23,082 nucleotides of DNA from Oppiella nova (taxonomy: Eukaryota; Arthropoda; Arachnida; Sarcoptiformes; Oppiidae): contig CAJPVJ010000563.1 in NCBI GenBank assembly GCA_905397405.1, positions 1 through 23,082 of the forward strand, read 5' to 3'. Below are positions 22,125 through 23,082 of the stretch, one piece after another. The notes under the pieces were generated by a model, which saw nothing but the letters and a program-made list of their open reading frames with translations, did not search any database and was not told the DNA's origin. The translations under genes were made by a program, and so were the position numbers. Each line of letters begins with the position of its first letter. Within the stretch, counting starts at the first letter, position 1.

Positions 22125-22142
22125 GGTATGTATGTATGTATG
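22125..22142. repeat. (GTAT)n short microsatellite
   Basis: About four copies of GTAT on the plus strand (GGTATGTATGTATGTATG). Confidence 0.9.
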
Positions 22143-23082
22143 CACTGATTGTGTGCACACAAACACATCAAGAAATGAGATTTTGGTCGAAAGAAAAATA
22201 ACATAAAAATATAATCTGAGGTCTGAATTAGAGTAACAGATATTAACGCTATCCCATCCATACTTATCATATCGTGAACGCCGTAAAACTCAATTAAAAA
22301 CACAGAAATCAAACCATATTTCGTAATATAATGTGCATTAATATTCATATTTTTCTAAACAAACTACTTGTAAAAGTTAGCATACTCAAATATATTTATC
22401 AGAGTATATATACGAGATAAAATAGTTTATCACCTCGATGAATGTAAGCATAAGAGCAAATATAATACATTGAATCGACAATTGAATAAATGAATATGAA
22501 TTAACAATATAAAAAAATAAAATTATAATTTATGAATAAAATTAAATAACTTAAATATTTTAAAATGCGATACGAGAAAGTAAAATGATGTAATATAGTG
22601 GTACACTGTGGTCTATAGTGTAGATGATACTATTTTAAAAATATCATATTAGATAACGTTATGAAAGAGTATGTCTAAAAAGGCAGTCATTAATCAAAAT
22701 CATTATCTCATGAAAAGCCGGGTCTCTTTGAAAATAAAGAGTGCCATACATTCAATACGGTATAAAACAGTAGATATTACGCTAATTTTTTGGTTAATTT
22801 TTGTTCAAAAGTATTTTCCAACAAAATCTAAATATTTATTACAGAATGCCATACAATCGTATGTATAAAACGCAAGTGTATGGGAGTAATGAGAGGGAGA
22901 CTGGGCTATAGGGAGAGCGTAGGCATCACAAGAACTGGAGGTGCTATGAAGTAAGGGTCCAAACATATCTCAAATACTATGTTATTATAACTTATTTGTC
23001 ATTTTCTTTCGGAGTTTTTTAATTTTACTTTTAAAGCAGCTTTTATATATTTTCGTTGCTTTTAGTCTTGGAAACTATTTTA

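Larger units (their letters stand above)
14393..23082. other. Probable long upstream sestrin intron; no exon found
   Basis: The sestrin message must continue upstream of 14392, because that exon begins mid-domain after an intron acceptor. I looked on the minus strand for the family's DGPLPY and RHYIAIMA segments with a donor and found none. The region is AT-rich and contains a 128-bp duplication (14983-15212), GA/CT arrays, a 17-bp minisatellite and G-rich patches. A 34-codon minus-strand frame at 15651-15755 has a mildly protein-like composition but does not match sestrin. The simplest reading is an intron of more than 8.6 kb with the 5' exons outside the window. An assembly problem or a divergent exon cannot be excluded. 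Confidence 0.6.

Noticed and set aside
22067-22348. 93-codon minus-strand frame
   Set aside because: It has AT-driven composition and includes the translation of a GTAT repeat. There is no motif or splice support.

Overview
The window is AT-rich eukaryotic nuclear DNA dominated by non-coding sequence and dinucleotide (GA/CT)n microsatellites. The one gene I can identify is a sestrin, read on the minus strand. It has canonical GT/AG introns and large gaps between exons. No bacterial gene layout, tRNA, rRNA, CRISPR array or recognisable transposon protein was seen. Sestrins are animal stress and leucine sensors. The extreme AT content of the introns and the dense GA microsatellites suit an invertebrate, perhaps a small arthropod such as a mite, but the sequence alone does not fix the taxon.

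Layout: 1-9170 is AT-rich DNA beyond the 3' end of the gene, with several GA/CT arrays and one unexplained minus-strand open frame (5671-6024). The sestrin gene then runs right to left. An exon at 14392-14210 carries the ARHQC peroxidase-like motif. It is followed by a 1579-bp intron, a large GC-rich exon at 12630-11587, a 2034-bp intron, and a short terminal exon at 9552-9466 that ends in the family's C-terminus and a TGA stop. All junctions are phase 0, and the three exons join into 437 codons plus stop. From 14393 to the right edge (8.7 kb) I found no upstream sestrin exon. That stretch is probably a long intron, and the 5' exons and promoter should lie beyond 23082.

The main points of interest are within the sestrin and its introns. 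The usual leucine-pocket tryptophan (human SESN2 W444) is Met and the peroxidase-relay histidine (SESN2 H132) is Ser, while the catalytic Cys, the GATOR2-contact Asp pair and most other pocket residues are kept. The linker between the two globular halves is long, rich in Asn and Gly, and encoded in an island of high GC. Two unrelated tandem duplications share the same 128-bp period, one of them with a G-quadruplex motif at its junction. Two GA and CT arrays lie close together in opposite orientation, so they could form long hairpins. I found no convincing previously undescribed multi-gene system.
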